Source of the DNA: Gallionella sp. UBA6045 | GTDB lineage: Bacteria > Pseudomonadota > Gammaproteobacteria > Burkholderiales > Gallionellaceae | Direction: 5' to 3' | Length of the DNA stretch: 8,984 nucleotides | Assembly: GCA_002429165.1 (NCBI GenBank) | Contig: DIYV01000013.1 | Coordinates: 3,793 to 12,776, forward strand | Shown: in pieces, positions 1 to 6,897 of the stretch | How the letters are laid out: every line of letters begins with the position of its first letter | How positions within the stretch are numbered: the first letter of the stretch is position 1 | Notes under the pieces: model-generated | What the model saw: the letters and a program-made list of their open reading frames with translations, nothing else | Database searches by the model: none | Told to the model about the DNA's origin: nothing | Translations under genes and position numbers: made by a program

Positions 1-1161
<1,161 letters not shown>

Positions 1162-1180
<19 letters not shown>

Positions 1181-1205
1181 AGCCACCACCCGGCCTTAAT
1201 CGCCC
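1162..1205 (-). terminator. Rho-independent terminator of the convergent outer-membrane protein gene
   Basis: GGGCGATTAA (1171-1180) and TTAATCGCCC (1196-1205) form a perfect 10-bp inverted repeat, extended by GCC/GGC after one mismatch, with a 7-nt loop. Read on the - strand the stem is followed by GTTTTTATTG, a proper U-tract; read on the + strand it is followed by ATCTAAG, which is not. It therefore ends the - strand transcript from 1952. The left arm contains the last two codons and stop of the hugZ-like gene. Confidence 0.85.
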
Positions 1206-1232
1206 ATCTAAGAACTGGCAGGTTTGAATCTG

Positions 1233-1952
1233 TCAGAAGCGGAATCCCAGTTTGGCACTATAGGATGGTGCCGAACCCGTCTTGTCATACTCCAAAGCGA
1301 AATTCATAAGCCCGAAGTTGACGTTGCCCCCGACAAAAACCTTACCCTGTTGAAAAGTTTCTTCAGTTAGTCCAGTAGCCGCTGCATCGGGTGTGCTGTC
1401 AACCCAGACACGTCCAATCCCCGCATACGGGGTAAATATGGCGAAGCCCTTGGAAACGGAGACATCCAGGCTTTTGGTCGTTAATGCGAGCTGGCTCACC
1501 CCGGTCAATTTTGTGAAAGCGCCCCGAATACCCACTGCGGGCAATGCCACGCCGCCTTCGAGTATTGCATAGCGCAATTCCCCGCCATAAAACTTGATGT
1601 TGGTGGTTGGTACGGACGAATAAAATGCGCCAACATCGAAATTGAGGGGCAGCCCTTTGTAGACGTGCAACTTGGGCACGATCAGGTTATTTGTTGAGCC
1701 GCCAGTGGCTAATGCCAGATTCCTCATTTTGGTAGAAGTTACTTCCAAGCCGATATCAAAACCCGTAATGCCCAATGGTGCCGGAGGCGTGATGGGTTTA
1801 TAACTCAGCGCCGAACCCAGATCTTCCGAGAAAGCCTTAAAATCGGACTGAGGCGTGCCTCCAGTAAAATTTGACAGATTGATGTTGTTAGCCGCCCAGA
1901 CAGGCTGCACAAAACATCCCAGGACACACAGCAACGATATGCTTTTCTTCAT
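1233..1952 (-). CDS. Exported, probable outer-membrane beta-barrel protein of unknown function
   Basis: The 239-residue product starts with a signal peptide: MKK, a hydrophobic core (residues 4-15) and a probable cleavage after VWA at residue 20. A VLGC stretch at 10-13 is a poor lipobox, so a lipoprotein is possible but less likely. The mature part is rich in Gly, aromatic and alternating hydrophobic residues, and ends in KLGFRF with a terminal Phe, as in outer-membrane barrels recognised by the Bam machinery. Stretches such as ALSYKPITPPAPLGITGFD, YGGELRYAILEGGVALPAVG and FTPYAGIGRVWV recall conserved proteobacterial hypothetical outer-membrane proteins (possibly DUF6588-like, from memory only). 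The start is supported by GGAAGG 8 nt upstream. It stands alone on the - strand, convergent with hugZ, with its own terminator at 1162-1205. Localisation is inferred; no function can be named. Confidence 0.8.
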   Translation of the reverse strand: MKKSISLLCVLGCFVQPVWAANNINLSNFTGGTPQSDFKAFSEDLGSALSYKPITPPAPLGITGFDIGLEVTSTKMRNLALATGGSTNNLIVPKLHVYKGLPLNFDVGAFYSSVPTTNIKFYGGELRYAILEGGVALPAVGIRGAFTKLTGVSQLALTTKSLDVSVSKGFAIFTPYAGIGRVWVDSTPDAAATGLTEETFQQGKVFVGGNVNFGLMNFALEYDKTGSAPSYSAKLGFRF

Positions 1953-2001
1953 GATGTAAACCTTCCTTGTATATATTGGTAACTTTTACTGCACCACTAT
2001 C

Positions 2002-2031
2002 AGCATAGCGCACTTGTCATTTCCATGTCCA
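2002..2031 (-). promoter_or_regulatory. Possible sigma-70 promoter of the outer-membrane protein gene
   Basis: On the - strand TGGACA (2026-2031) and TATGCT (2002-2007) are separated by 18 nt, matching TTGACA/TATAAT at 5/6 and 4/6 positions. The start site would be near 1995, giving a leader of about 42 nt that contains the GGAAGG ribosome binding site. No other candidate upstream is clearly better, but the match is moderate. Confidence 0.3.
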
Positions 2032-2070
2032 CCGTAGCTCAGCATGCATATCAGCACCCGGCAACCTCAC

Positions 2071-2111
2071 TAAAAAAATAAAAAGGGCTGGCAACCTGCG
2101 CCAACCCTTTT
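2071..2111 (-). terminator. Rho-independent terminator, strongest on the - strand
   Basis: AAAAGGGCTGGC (2081-2092) pairs with GCCAACCCTTTT (2100-2111), 11 of 12 positions matched, around a 7-nt loop. On the - strand the stem is followed by TATTTTTTTAG, an excellent U-tract. On the + strand only the TTTT of the stem itself is available. Since the outer-membrane protein gene starts further left and points away, this terminator must serve a - strand transcript arising between here and leuA, which is where the 32-codon gene at 2264-2362 lies. Confidence 0.85.
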
Positions 2112-2160
2112 AAATACCAACCCAAAACCGACAAACGTCCAGATTAGTGTAAAAAACAGC

Positions 2161-2189
2161 TATATACCAAACAGACATTGGGTTATTAA
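2161..2189 (-). promoter_or_regulatory. Possible promoter for a short RNA ending at the 2071-2111 terminator
   Basis: On the - strand TTAATA (2184-2189) and TATATA (2161-2166) are 17 nt apart, each matching consensus at 4/6. A start near 2154 would give an RNA of about 80 nt finishing in the strong terminator hairpin, the architecture of a small regulatory RNA. The -35 element sits inside the perfect palindrome 2179-2193. This is a weak, purely positional prediction. Confidence 0.2.
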
Positions 2190-2222
2190 CCCATGATTCA
2201 TGGATAATGGTATTCCGGAATA
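2179..2222. repeat. Cluster of three short perfect palindromes
   Basis: Three dyads follow one another: TGGGTTATTAACCCA (2179-2193, 7-bp arms), CCATGATTCATGG (2191-2203, 6-bp arms, sharing CCA with the first) and TATTCCGGAATA (2211-2222, perfect 12-mer). None has a U-tract, so they are not terminators. They may be protein binding sites or fold as hairpins in the 3' part of the - strand transcript from the small gene next to them. Confidence 0.55.
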
Positions 2223-2263
2223 AGCCCTAGAAAACCCTTTTAAGTCACCGGGCTTGATTCTGA

Positions 2264-2362
2264 TTATTTTTTATTTTTTCTGTCCCACTGAGCATTATCC
2301 ATAACAATGATCAGTCCGGTAAGGAGAAACATACAAACAAAGAAAATAGCTACGCCTTCCAT
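2264..2362 (-). CDS. Small single-pass membrane protein, 32 residues, unknown function
   Basis: A 33-codon ORF with an unusually good translation start: CCAGGGAG ends 6 nt before the ATG. The product begins MEGVAIFFVCMFLLTGLIIV, so residues 4-20 form one hydrophobic, membrane-spanning helix, and then runs into a polar tail with D22, N23, W26 and the basic end RKNKK. By the positive-inside rule the tail is cytoplasmic and the N-terminus (E2) periplasmic. The composition is that of real small membrane proteins such as the accessory subunits of oxidases or transporters, but it does not match CydX, KdpF or AcrZ as I remember them, so no function is assigned. It lies 293 nt downstream of leuA, behind its own promoter candidates (2515-2543, 2419-2448), and its transcript can end at 2071-2111. 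The overlapping + strand ORF has no ribosome binding site. Confidence 0.72.
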   Translation of the reverse strand: MEGVAIFFVCMFLLTGLIIVMDNAQWDRKNKK

Positions 2363-2418
2363 TTTACGCTCCCTGGTTATTAAGAAGTTATTGAGACAGG
2401 TATTACGCCACCCCCTGT

Positions 2419-2448
2419 ATCTTAAAATAAAATCACCTAACGATGCAA
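2419..2448 (-). promoter_or_regulatory. Second promoter candidate for the 32-residue protein gene
   Basis: On the - strand TTGCAT (2443-2448) is followed after 18 nt by TAAGAT (2419-2424). The start would be near 2412, giving a leader of about 50 nt. The match is moderate and the upstream candidate at 2515-2543 has the better -10. Confidence 0.25.
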
Positions 2449-2495
2449 GCAGACCATTTCTGATTCAAGTTTCAAGAAATCACGATGGCGACATA

Positions 2496-2543
2496 ACTCT
2501 GGACACAGAGTGAAATTATAAGCCCTGTTTAACCAAATGGTAA
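2496..2543 (-). promoter_or_regulatory. Probable sigma-70 promoter with a 5'-terminal hairpin, for the 32-residue protein gene
   Basis: On the - strand TTACCA (2538-2543, 4/6) and a perfect TATAAT (2515-2520) are separated by the ideal 17 nt. The predicted start is near 2508. The first transcribed bases fall in ACTCTG-TGTC-CAGAGT (2511-2496 on the - strand), a 6-bp stem with a 4-nt loop, so the RNA would carry a hairpin at or next to its 5' end. From there about 146 nt of leader run to the ATG at 2362. Confidence 0.5.
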
Positions 2544-2655
2544 GTATTTATTGGCCTGCCAGACAATTCAGGAACTTCCCTGCAAACAGCCTTCTTTCCA
2601 TGTTAAAACATCGGTGCACAGTTATTCTCCGTCTATTATGCCTCCGAGCATGAAA

Positions 2656-4191
2656 TCACACTTGGGGATGGGCGCGTTCCAGTTTGCTGTGCAATTTATT
2701 CAGCGCGTTGAGATAGGCCTTGGCGGATGCCACCACGATGTCGGTATCCGCACCCTGTCCATTGACGATGCGCCCGCCTTTGGACAGCCGCACAGTCACT
2801 TCGCCCTGCGCATCCGTGCCGCTGGTAATATTGTTCACCGAATACAATTGCAGCTCGGTGCCACTGTTGGCAATTTGCTCTATCGCCTTGAAAGTGGCAT
2901 CCACCGGTCCGCCACCTTGAGCATCAGCCTGGCACTCTTTGCCGTCTATGCTCATCACTACACGCGCCACAGGCAGCACACCTGTTTCAGAATGCGCGCC
3001 CATGGCCACCAGGCGATAATGCTCGCTGATCTGTGACACCGCTTCATCGCTGACCAAAGCCTGCAAATCCTCATCGAAAATTTCGTGCTTGCGATCGGCC
3101 AATTCCTTGAAACGTTGAAATGCGGCATTGAAGGCTTGCTCAGAAGCAAACTCGATGTTCAACGCGGTGAAACGCTGGCGCAATGCATTGCGCCCCGAGA
3201 GTTTGCCCAGGGATAATTTGTTGGCATTCCAGCCCACATCTTCAGCACGCATGATTTCGTAGGTCTCGCGATGCTTGATCACCCCGTCCTGATGTATGCC
3301 GGACTCGTGAGCAAATGCGTTGGCACCGACAATAGCCTTGTTCAGCTGCACCGGATAGCCTGTGATGCTGGAAACCAATTTGGAAGTCGGGACAATCTGC
3401 GTCGTGTCGATGCGTGTATCCAGGTTGAATATGTCGCGGCGTGTTCTCACCGCCATCACGACTTCTTCCAAAGAAGCATTGCCGGCACGTTCTCCAAGTC
3501 CGTTGATGGTGCACTCGACCTGGCGCACACCATTCATCACGGCAGCCAGCGAGTTGGCCACCGCAAGACCCAAATCATTATGACAATGGGTGGACCAGAT
3601 CACTTTGTCCGAATTCGGCACACGATCGATCAACTGCTTGATGCGTTCCCCCCATGCCGCGGGGATAGAATAACCCACCGTATCCGGCACATTCAGTGTC
3701 TTGGCTCCGGCCTGAATCACTGCGTCGAACACCCGCACCAGAAAATCCATGTCGGAACGCACGGCATCCTCCGCGGAAAATTCCACATCGTCGGTATATT
3801 CCAGCGCCCACTTCACCGCACTCACCGCACGTTCGACCACCTGATCCTCATTCATGCGCAATTTGTGCTGCATGTGGATCGGGCTGGTGGCAATGAAGGT
3901 GTGGATACGGCCGGACTTGGCCGGCTGGATGGCTTCTCCGGCACGACGCACGTCATTCTCGATCGTGCGTGCCAATGAACATACCGTTGAATCCTTAATC
4001 GTCTCTGCGACTGCCCGCACTGCCTCGAAATCTCCCGGGCTGGCGGCGGCAAAGCCTGCCTCGATGATATCCACGCCCAATTTTTCCAGTTGACGGGCGA
4101 TGCGGATTTTCATTTCCCTGGTCATCGCCGCGCCGGGACTCTGCTCGCCATCGCGTAAGGTGGTATCAAAAATTATCAATTTTTCTGTCAT
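2656..4191 (-). CDS. leuA: 2-isopropylmalate synthase
   Basis: LeuA condenses acetyl-CoA with 2-ketoisovalerate to 2-isopropylmalate, the first committed step of leucine synthesis, in the cytosol. With the start used here it has 511 residues, normal for the bacterial long form. The catalytic TIM barrel (about 5-270) opens with [13 protein letters not shown], including metal ligand D14, and carries the HCHND metal-binding motif (H202, H204) and [14 protein letters not shown] (231-244). [11 protein letters not shown] (293-303) belongs to the linker subdomain. The C-terminal LeuA regulatory domain, which binds leucine for feedback inhibition, spans about 385-505. I chose the ATG at 4191 over the one at 4203 because the in-between bases form the ribosome binding site GGAG, 6 nt from the ATG, and the protein then begins [15 protein letters not shown] as usual. 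A leader peptide and hairpins upstream suggest attenuation by leucine. Confidence 0.97.
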   Translation of the reverse strand: MTEKLIIFDTTLRDGEQSPGAAMTREMKIRIARQLEKLGVDIIEAGFAAASPGDFEAVRAVAETIKDSTVCSLARTIENDVRRAGEAIQPAKSGRIHTFIATSPIHMQHKLRMNEDQVVERAVSAVKWALEYTDDVEFSAEDAVRSDMDFLVRVFDAVIQAGAKTLNVPDTVGYSIPAAWGERIKQLIDRVPNSDKVIWSTHCHNDLGLAVANSLAAVMNGVRQVECTINGLGERAGNASLEEVVMAVRTRRDIFNLDTRIDTTQIVPTSKLVSSITGYPVQLNKAIVGANAFAHESGIHQDGVIKHRETYEIMRAEDVGWNANKLSLGKLSGRNALRQRFTALNIEFASEQAFNAAFQRFKELADRKHEIFDEDLQALVSDEAVSQISEHYRLVAMGAHSETGVLPVARVVMSIDGKECQADAQGGGPVDATFKAIEQIANSGTELQLYSVNNITSGTDAQGEVTVRLSKGGRIVNGQGADTDIVVASAKAYLNALNKLHSKLERAHPQV

Positions 4192-4219
4192 GTTGATCTC
4201 CATTGCAAAATAGATTTAG

Positions 4220-4281
4220 CCTGCGGAACCGCCAAGGTTACCGCGCGTGTTTCAAACTTGTAGGGGTATGATTAGCGCGCG
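4220..4281 (-). promoter_or_regulatory. leuA attenuator: mutually exclusive hairpins after the leader peptide
   Basis: On the - strand three pairings exclude one another. CGCGCG at the end of the leader ORF (4281-4276) can pair with CGCGCG at 4247-4242. GGTAACC (4242-4236) can pair with GGTTCC (4230-4225) around TTGGC with one bulge, an antiterminator-like stem. Segments 4237-4230 and 4225-4220 can instead form CCT-TG bulge-GCG / CGC-AGG around GTTC, followed by CTAAATCTATTTTGC, a loose U-rich tract, as the terminator-like stem. This is the layout of a ribosome-stalling attenuator. The terminator is weak by the usual criteria, so the exact mechanism is inferred. Confidence 0.55.
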
Positions 4282-4352
4282 CCGCGCAGCAGCAGCGCAG
4301 CCAGCAGGCTGAACGTGGAGTGGGATATTGCGATGTGAGTAGAAAAGTGCAT
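4272..4352 (-). CDS. leuL: leuA leader peptide (LeuL-like), 26 residues, leucine-rich
   Basis: A 27-codon ORF between pssA and leuA encodes a 26-residue peptide beginning MHFSTHIAIS and ending SLLAALLLRGAR. Leucine is at positions 16, 17, 20, 21 and 22, all encoded by CTG: five of seven consecutive codons. The ORF stops 80 nt before the leuA start and is followed by alternative hairpins (4220-4281). This is what a leader peptide of a leucine attenuator should look like: a ribosome starved of Leu-tRNA would stall on the CTG codons and shift the downstream fold. No ribosome binding site precedes the ATG. Instead a promoter candidate (4359-4387) is placed so that transcription would start at or beside the A of the ATG, i.e. 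a leaderless message. The symbol is by analogy with the enterobacterial leu leader, not by sequence homology. Confidence 0.72.
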   Translation of the reverse strand: MHFSTHIAISHSTFSLLAALLLRGAR

Positions 4353-4358
4353 GGCTGG

Positions 4359-4387
4359 AATATAACCAGTTTTATCGGCTCATGCAA
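4359..4387 (-). promoter_or_regulatory. Probable promoter of the leuL-leuA unit
   Basis: On the - strand TTGCAT (4382-4387) and TATATT (4359-4364, 5/6 of consensus) are 17 nt apart. The -35 overlaps the last codon and stop of pssA. Seven bases after the -10 lies 4352, the A of the leader peptide ATG. The -35 match is only 3/6, so the promoter may be weak or assisted. Confidence 0.45.
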
Positions 4388-5129
4388 TAGGCGGGTGTTT
4401 GTTGCGTCTCCGCCAAACCCACATCACATAACCGGACAAGGCATAGCACATGAATAACCCGAACAATACGCCGGGCGGGTAGCTGGAAATAACAATGAAA
4501 AACAATGCGGCCAGAAAGATCGCCACAAACGGCACACTTTTGCGCACGTTGAAGTCTTTGAAGCTGTAGAACGGCAGACTGCTGACCATGCTCAGCCCGG
4601 CAAACACGGCAAGCACGGCCGCGTACCAATGGATTGAATCTCCGCTGATACCGTAGTCATGCATCACCCAGACAAATCCGGCGATGAGTGCCGCCGCTGC
4701 CGGACTGGGCAGCCCCTGAAAATAACGTTTGTCCACCACATCGATATTGGTGTTGAAGCGCGCCAACCGCAACGCGGTCGCTGCACAGTAAATGAAAGCG
4801 GCAAACCAGCCCCACTTCCCCAACCCTTTCAATGCCCACTCGTAAACCACCAATGAAGGTGCGACACCGAACGAAACCATATCGGACAGACTATCGTATT
4901 CCGCACCGAATTCACTTTGTGTATGCGTCAAGCGTGCCACGCGCCCATCCAACCCATCCAGCACCATGGCAATAAAAATCGCCACAGCGGAATGTTCAAA
5001 ATAGCCATTCATCGCCTGCACGATAGCGTAAAAACCGGCGAACAATGCGCCGGTGGTGAACAGATTGGGAAGGAGATAAATTCCGCGCTTGCGCAGATTC
5101 ATCGATTTCCGAGTAGCGAATTCGTCCAT
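4380..5129 (-). CDS. pssA: CDP-diacylglycerol--serine O-phosphatidyltransferase (phosphatidylserine synthase)
   Basis: PssA transfers a phosphatidyl group from CDP-diacylglycerol to L-serine at the cytoplasmic membrane, giving phosphatidylserine and CMP. The 249-residue product belongs to the integral-membrane type II synthases. The CDP-alcohol phosphatidyltransferase signature is complete: D58, D61-G62, A65-R66, G75, D79 and D83 within DGLDGRVAR and AEYDSLSD, in the order DG-2-AR-8-G-3-D-3-D. The N-terminal RKRGIYLLPNLFTTGALFAGF and several hydrophobic segments (about 46-60, 105-120, 143-156, 167-185, 200-216, 219-238) fit the family. The ATG at 5129 has a weak site (AGGCG very close); an ATG at codon 10 (5102) would give MNLRKRGIYLLPNLF and could be the real start. 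A possible promoter TTGGCA-18-TAGTCT lies just upstream. The usual partner psd is reduced to the remnant immediately 5'. Confidence 0.95.
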   Translation of the reverse strand: MDEFATRKSMNLRKRGIYLLPNLFTTGALFAGFYAIVQAMNGYFEHSAVAIFIAMVLDGLDGRVARLTHTQSEFGAEYDSLSDMVSFGVAPSLVVYEWALKGLGKWGWFAAFIYCAATALRLARFNTNIDVVDKRYFQGLPSPAAAALIAGFVWVMHDYGISGDSIHWYAAVLAVFAGLSMVSSLPFYSFKDFNVRKSVPFVAIFLAALFFIVISSYPPGVLFGLFMCYALSGYVMWVWRRRNKHPPIA

Positions 5130-5138
5130 GCGCCTAGA

Positions 5139-5282
5139 CTAACCCTTTTGCGGGAACGTTGCCAAGAAAGTTTCGGTAGCCGACTCCCGTTCTCCGATGG
5201 CGGCTGTCACGCTGGAATCCATGCAGACAGCCATGAACGGCCTTGCTTCGCGGGAGATAACGAAATGAGAATAATTGTTCAT
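5139..5282 (-). pseudogene. psd: psd remnant: phosphatidylserine decarboxylase with a large in-frame internal deletion (47 codons left)
   Basis: The open 47-codon frame between ilvC and pssA starts MNNYSHFVISREARPFMA. I align this with the usual betaproteobacterial Psd start (M-NYPHPLIAREGWPFLA as remembered): Y, H, I, R-E, P-F and A coincide at the same spacing. The end, AAIGERESATETFLATFP, resembles the Psd C-terminus (type VAIGDKVSATQTILA). About 170 middle codons, including the membrane anchor and the Gly-Ser site that self-cleaves to make the pyruvoyl cofactor, are absent, so it cannot be an active decarboxylase. Position supports the identity: in related bacteria psd lies exactly between ilvC and pssA. 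The frame stays open from ATG to TAG, 9 nt before pssA. No clear ribosome binding site. An assembly error or a coincidental small ORF remains possible. The family alignments are from memory. Confidence 0.68.
5171..5265. repeat. Long imperfect palindrome inside the psd remnant
   Basis: The core GGCTGTC (5202-5208) / GACAGCC (5226-5232) encloses 17 nt. Further out CCGTTC (5187-5192) pairs with GAACGG (5235-5240), CTCCCG (5184-5189) with CGGGAG (5251-5256), and TTTCG (5171-5175) with CGAAA (5261-5265), all in nested order with unequal gaps. It could be a degenerate palindromic repeat element or a structure linked to the deletion in psd. There is no U-tract on either strand. Confidence 0.5.
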
Positions 5283-5298
5283 ATTGTCGCCGGTCTCA

Positions 5299-5348
5299 AG
5301 CCGCTAGTTGGAGTCAAGGGCTGGGCCTTTGACTGACTACCAGCGGCT
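5299..5348 (-). other. Intercistronic hairpin after ilvC
   Basis: AGCCGCT (5299-5305) pairs with AGCGGCT (5342-5348) and, inside, AGTCAAGG (5312-5319) with CCTTTGACT (5326-5334) allowing one bulge, so an imperfect stem of about 50 nt begins 20 nt after the ilvC stop. It lacks a following U-tract on the - strand, so it is more likely an RNA-stability or processing element at the 3' end of ilvC than a classical terminator. Confidence 0.45.
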
Positions 5349-5367
5349 AAGGATTAACGACCACCCT

Positions 5368-6396
<1,029 letters not shown>

Positions 6397-6405
6397 TTAA
6401 TAAAT

Positions 6406-6897
6406 TTAAAGTTTCAAAATCCGTTCGCCGCGTCCGATGCCGGAAGCACCGGTGCGCACCGTTTCCAGTATCAGGTCACGCTCTATCGCCTGCAGGAAGC
6501 GTTCCAGTTTATGGCCAGTCCCGGTTAGTTCGATAGTGTACGTCAAGTCGGAGACATCGATTATGCGGCCCCGGAAGATGTCGGTCATGCGTTTCAATTC
6601 TTCGCGGTCTTTGCCGACAGCACGCACCTTGACCAGCATCAATTCGCGTTCAAGATGCTCTCCTTCGCTCAGATCCATTACTGCCGCCACGTCAATCAGC
6701 TTGTTGAGCTGTTTGTTGATCTGTTCGATGACCGCATCCGAACCGCTGGTAACAATGGTCATGCGCGACAAGGTCGGGTCTTCGGTCGGCGCGACCACCA
6801 ATGACTCGATGTTATAGCCGCGCGCCGAAAACAGTCCAGCCACACGCGACAAGGCTCCGGCCTCGTTTTCCATCAGCAGAGAAATGATGTGCCGCAT
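6406..6897 (-). CDS. ilvH: Acetohydroxyacid synthase small (regulatory) subunit
   Basis: IlvH activates the catalytic subunit and confers feedback inhibition by valine. Its 163 residues match the short IlvH form. The N-terminal ACT domain (about 3-78) starts MRHIISLLMENEAGALSRVAG and keeps N11, G14 and N29, the positions that in the enterobacterial protein form the valine site, so valine sensitivity is predicted. RGYNIESLVVAPTEDPTLSRMT (26-47) is the family hallmark; the C-terminal domain (about 85-160) contains IFRGRIIDV. The ATG shares one base with the ilvB stop (TAATG) and GGAGG lies 7 nt upstream inside ilvB, so the two subunits are translationally coupled, as expected for partners of one complex. 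It is also named ilvN in some annotations. Confidence 0.97.
   Translation of the reverse strand: MRHIISLLMENEAGALSRVAGLFSARGYNIESLVVAPTEDPTLSRMTIVTSGSDAVIEQINKQLNKLIDVAAVMDLSEGEHLERELMLVKVRAVGKDREELKRMTDIFRGRIIDVSDLTYTIELTGTGHKLERFLQAIERDLILETVRTGASGIGRGERILKL

Noticed and set aside
2030..2060. GTAGCTCAGC, reminiscent of a tRNA D-arm
   Set aside because: No acceptor stem, anticodon arm or TTCRA T-loop around it; chance similarity.
2110..2178. 22-codon - strand ORF starting MSVWYIAVFY, hydrophobic
   Set aside because: No ribosome binding site, and it runs into the terminator stem; likely chance in AT-rich sequence.
2222..2279. AAGCCC/GGGCTT hairpin followed by a T-rich tract, read as a + strand terminator
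   Set aside because: The T-rich tract is the complement of the Lys/Asn codons at the end of the 32-codon gene, starts some 9 nt after the stem, the loop is 22 nt, and there is no + strand gene to terminate.
2307..2513. 68-codon + strand ORF in the gap before leuA
   Set aside because: No ribosome binding site before its ATG, no recognisable domain, and it overlaps antisense the better supported 32-codon gene and its promoters. AAGGAG at 2321-2326 is not followed by a start codon at a usable distance.
3271..3978. 235-codon + strand ORF antisense to leuA, and similar long antisense frames in ilvC and ilvB
   Set aside because: Mirror frames of strongly coding genes with biased codons; no ribosome binding sites and no domain resemblance.
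5139..5282. Explaining the 47-codon ORF purely as a dispersed palindromic repeat
   Set aside because: The repeat idea does not explain the Psd-like start at the right place nor the Psd-like end outside the palindrome core, so the remnant reading is preferred, though the two are not exclusive.
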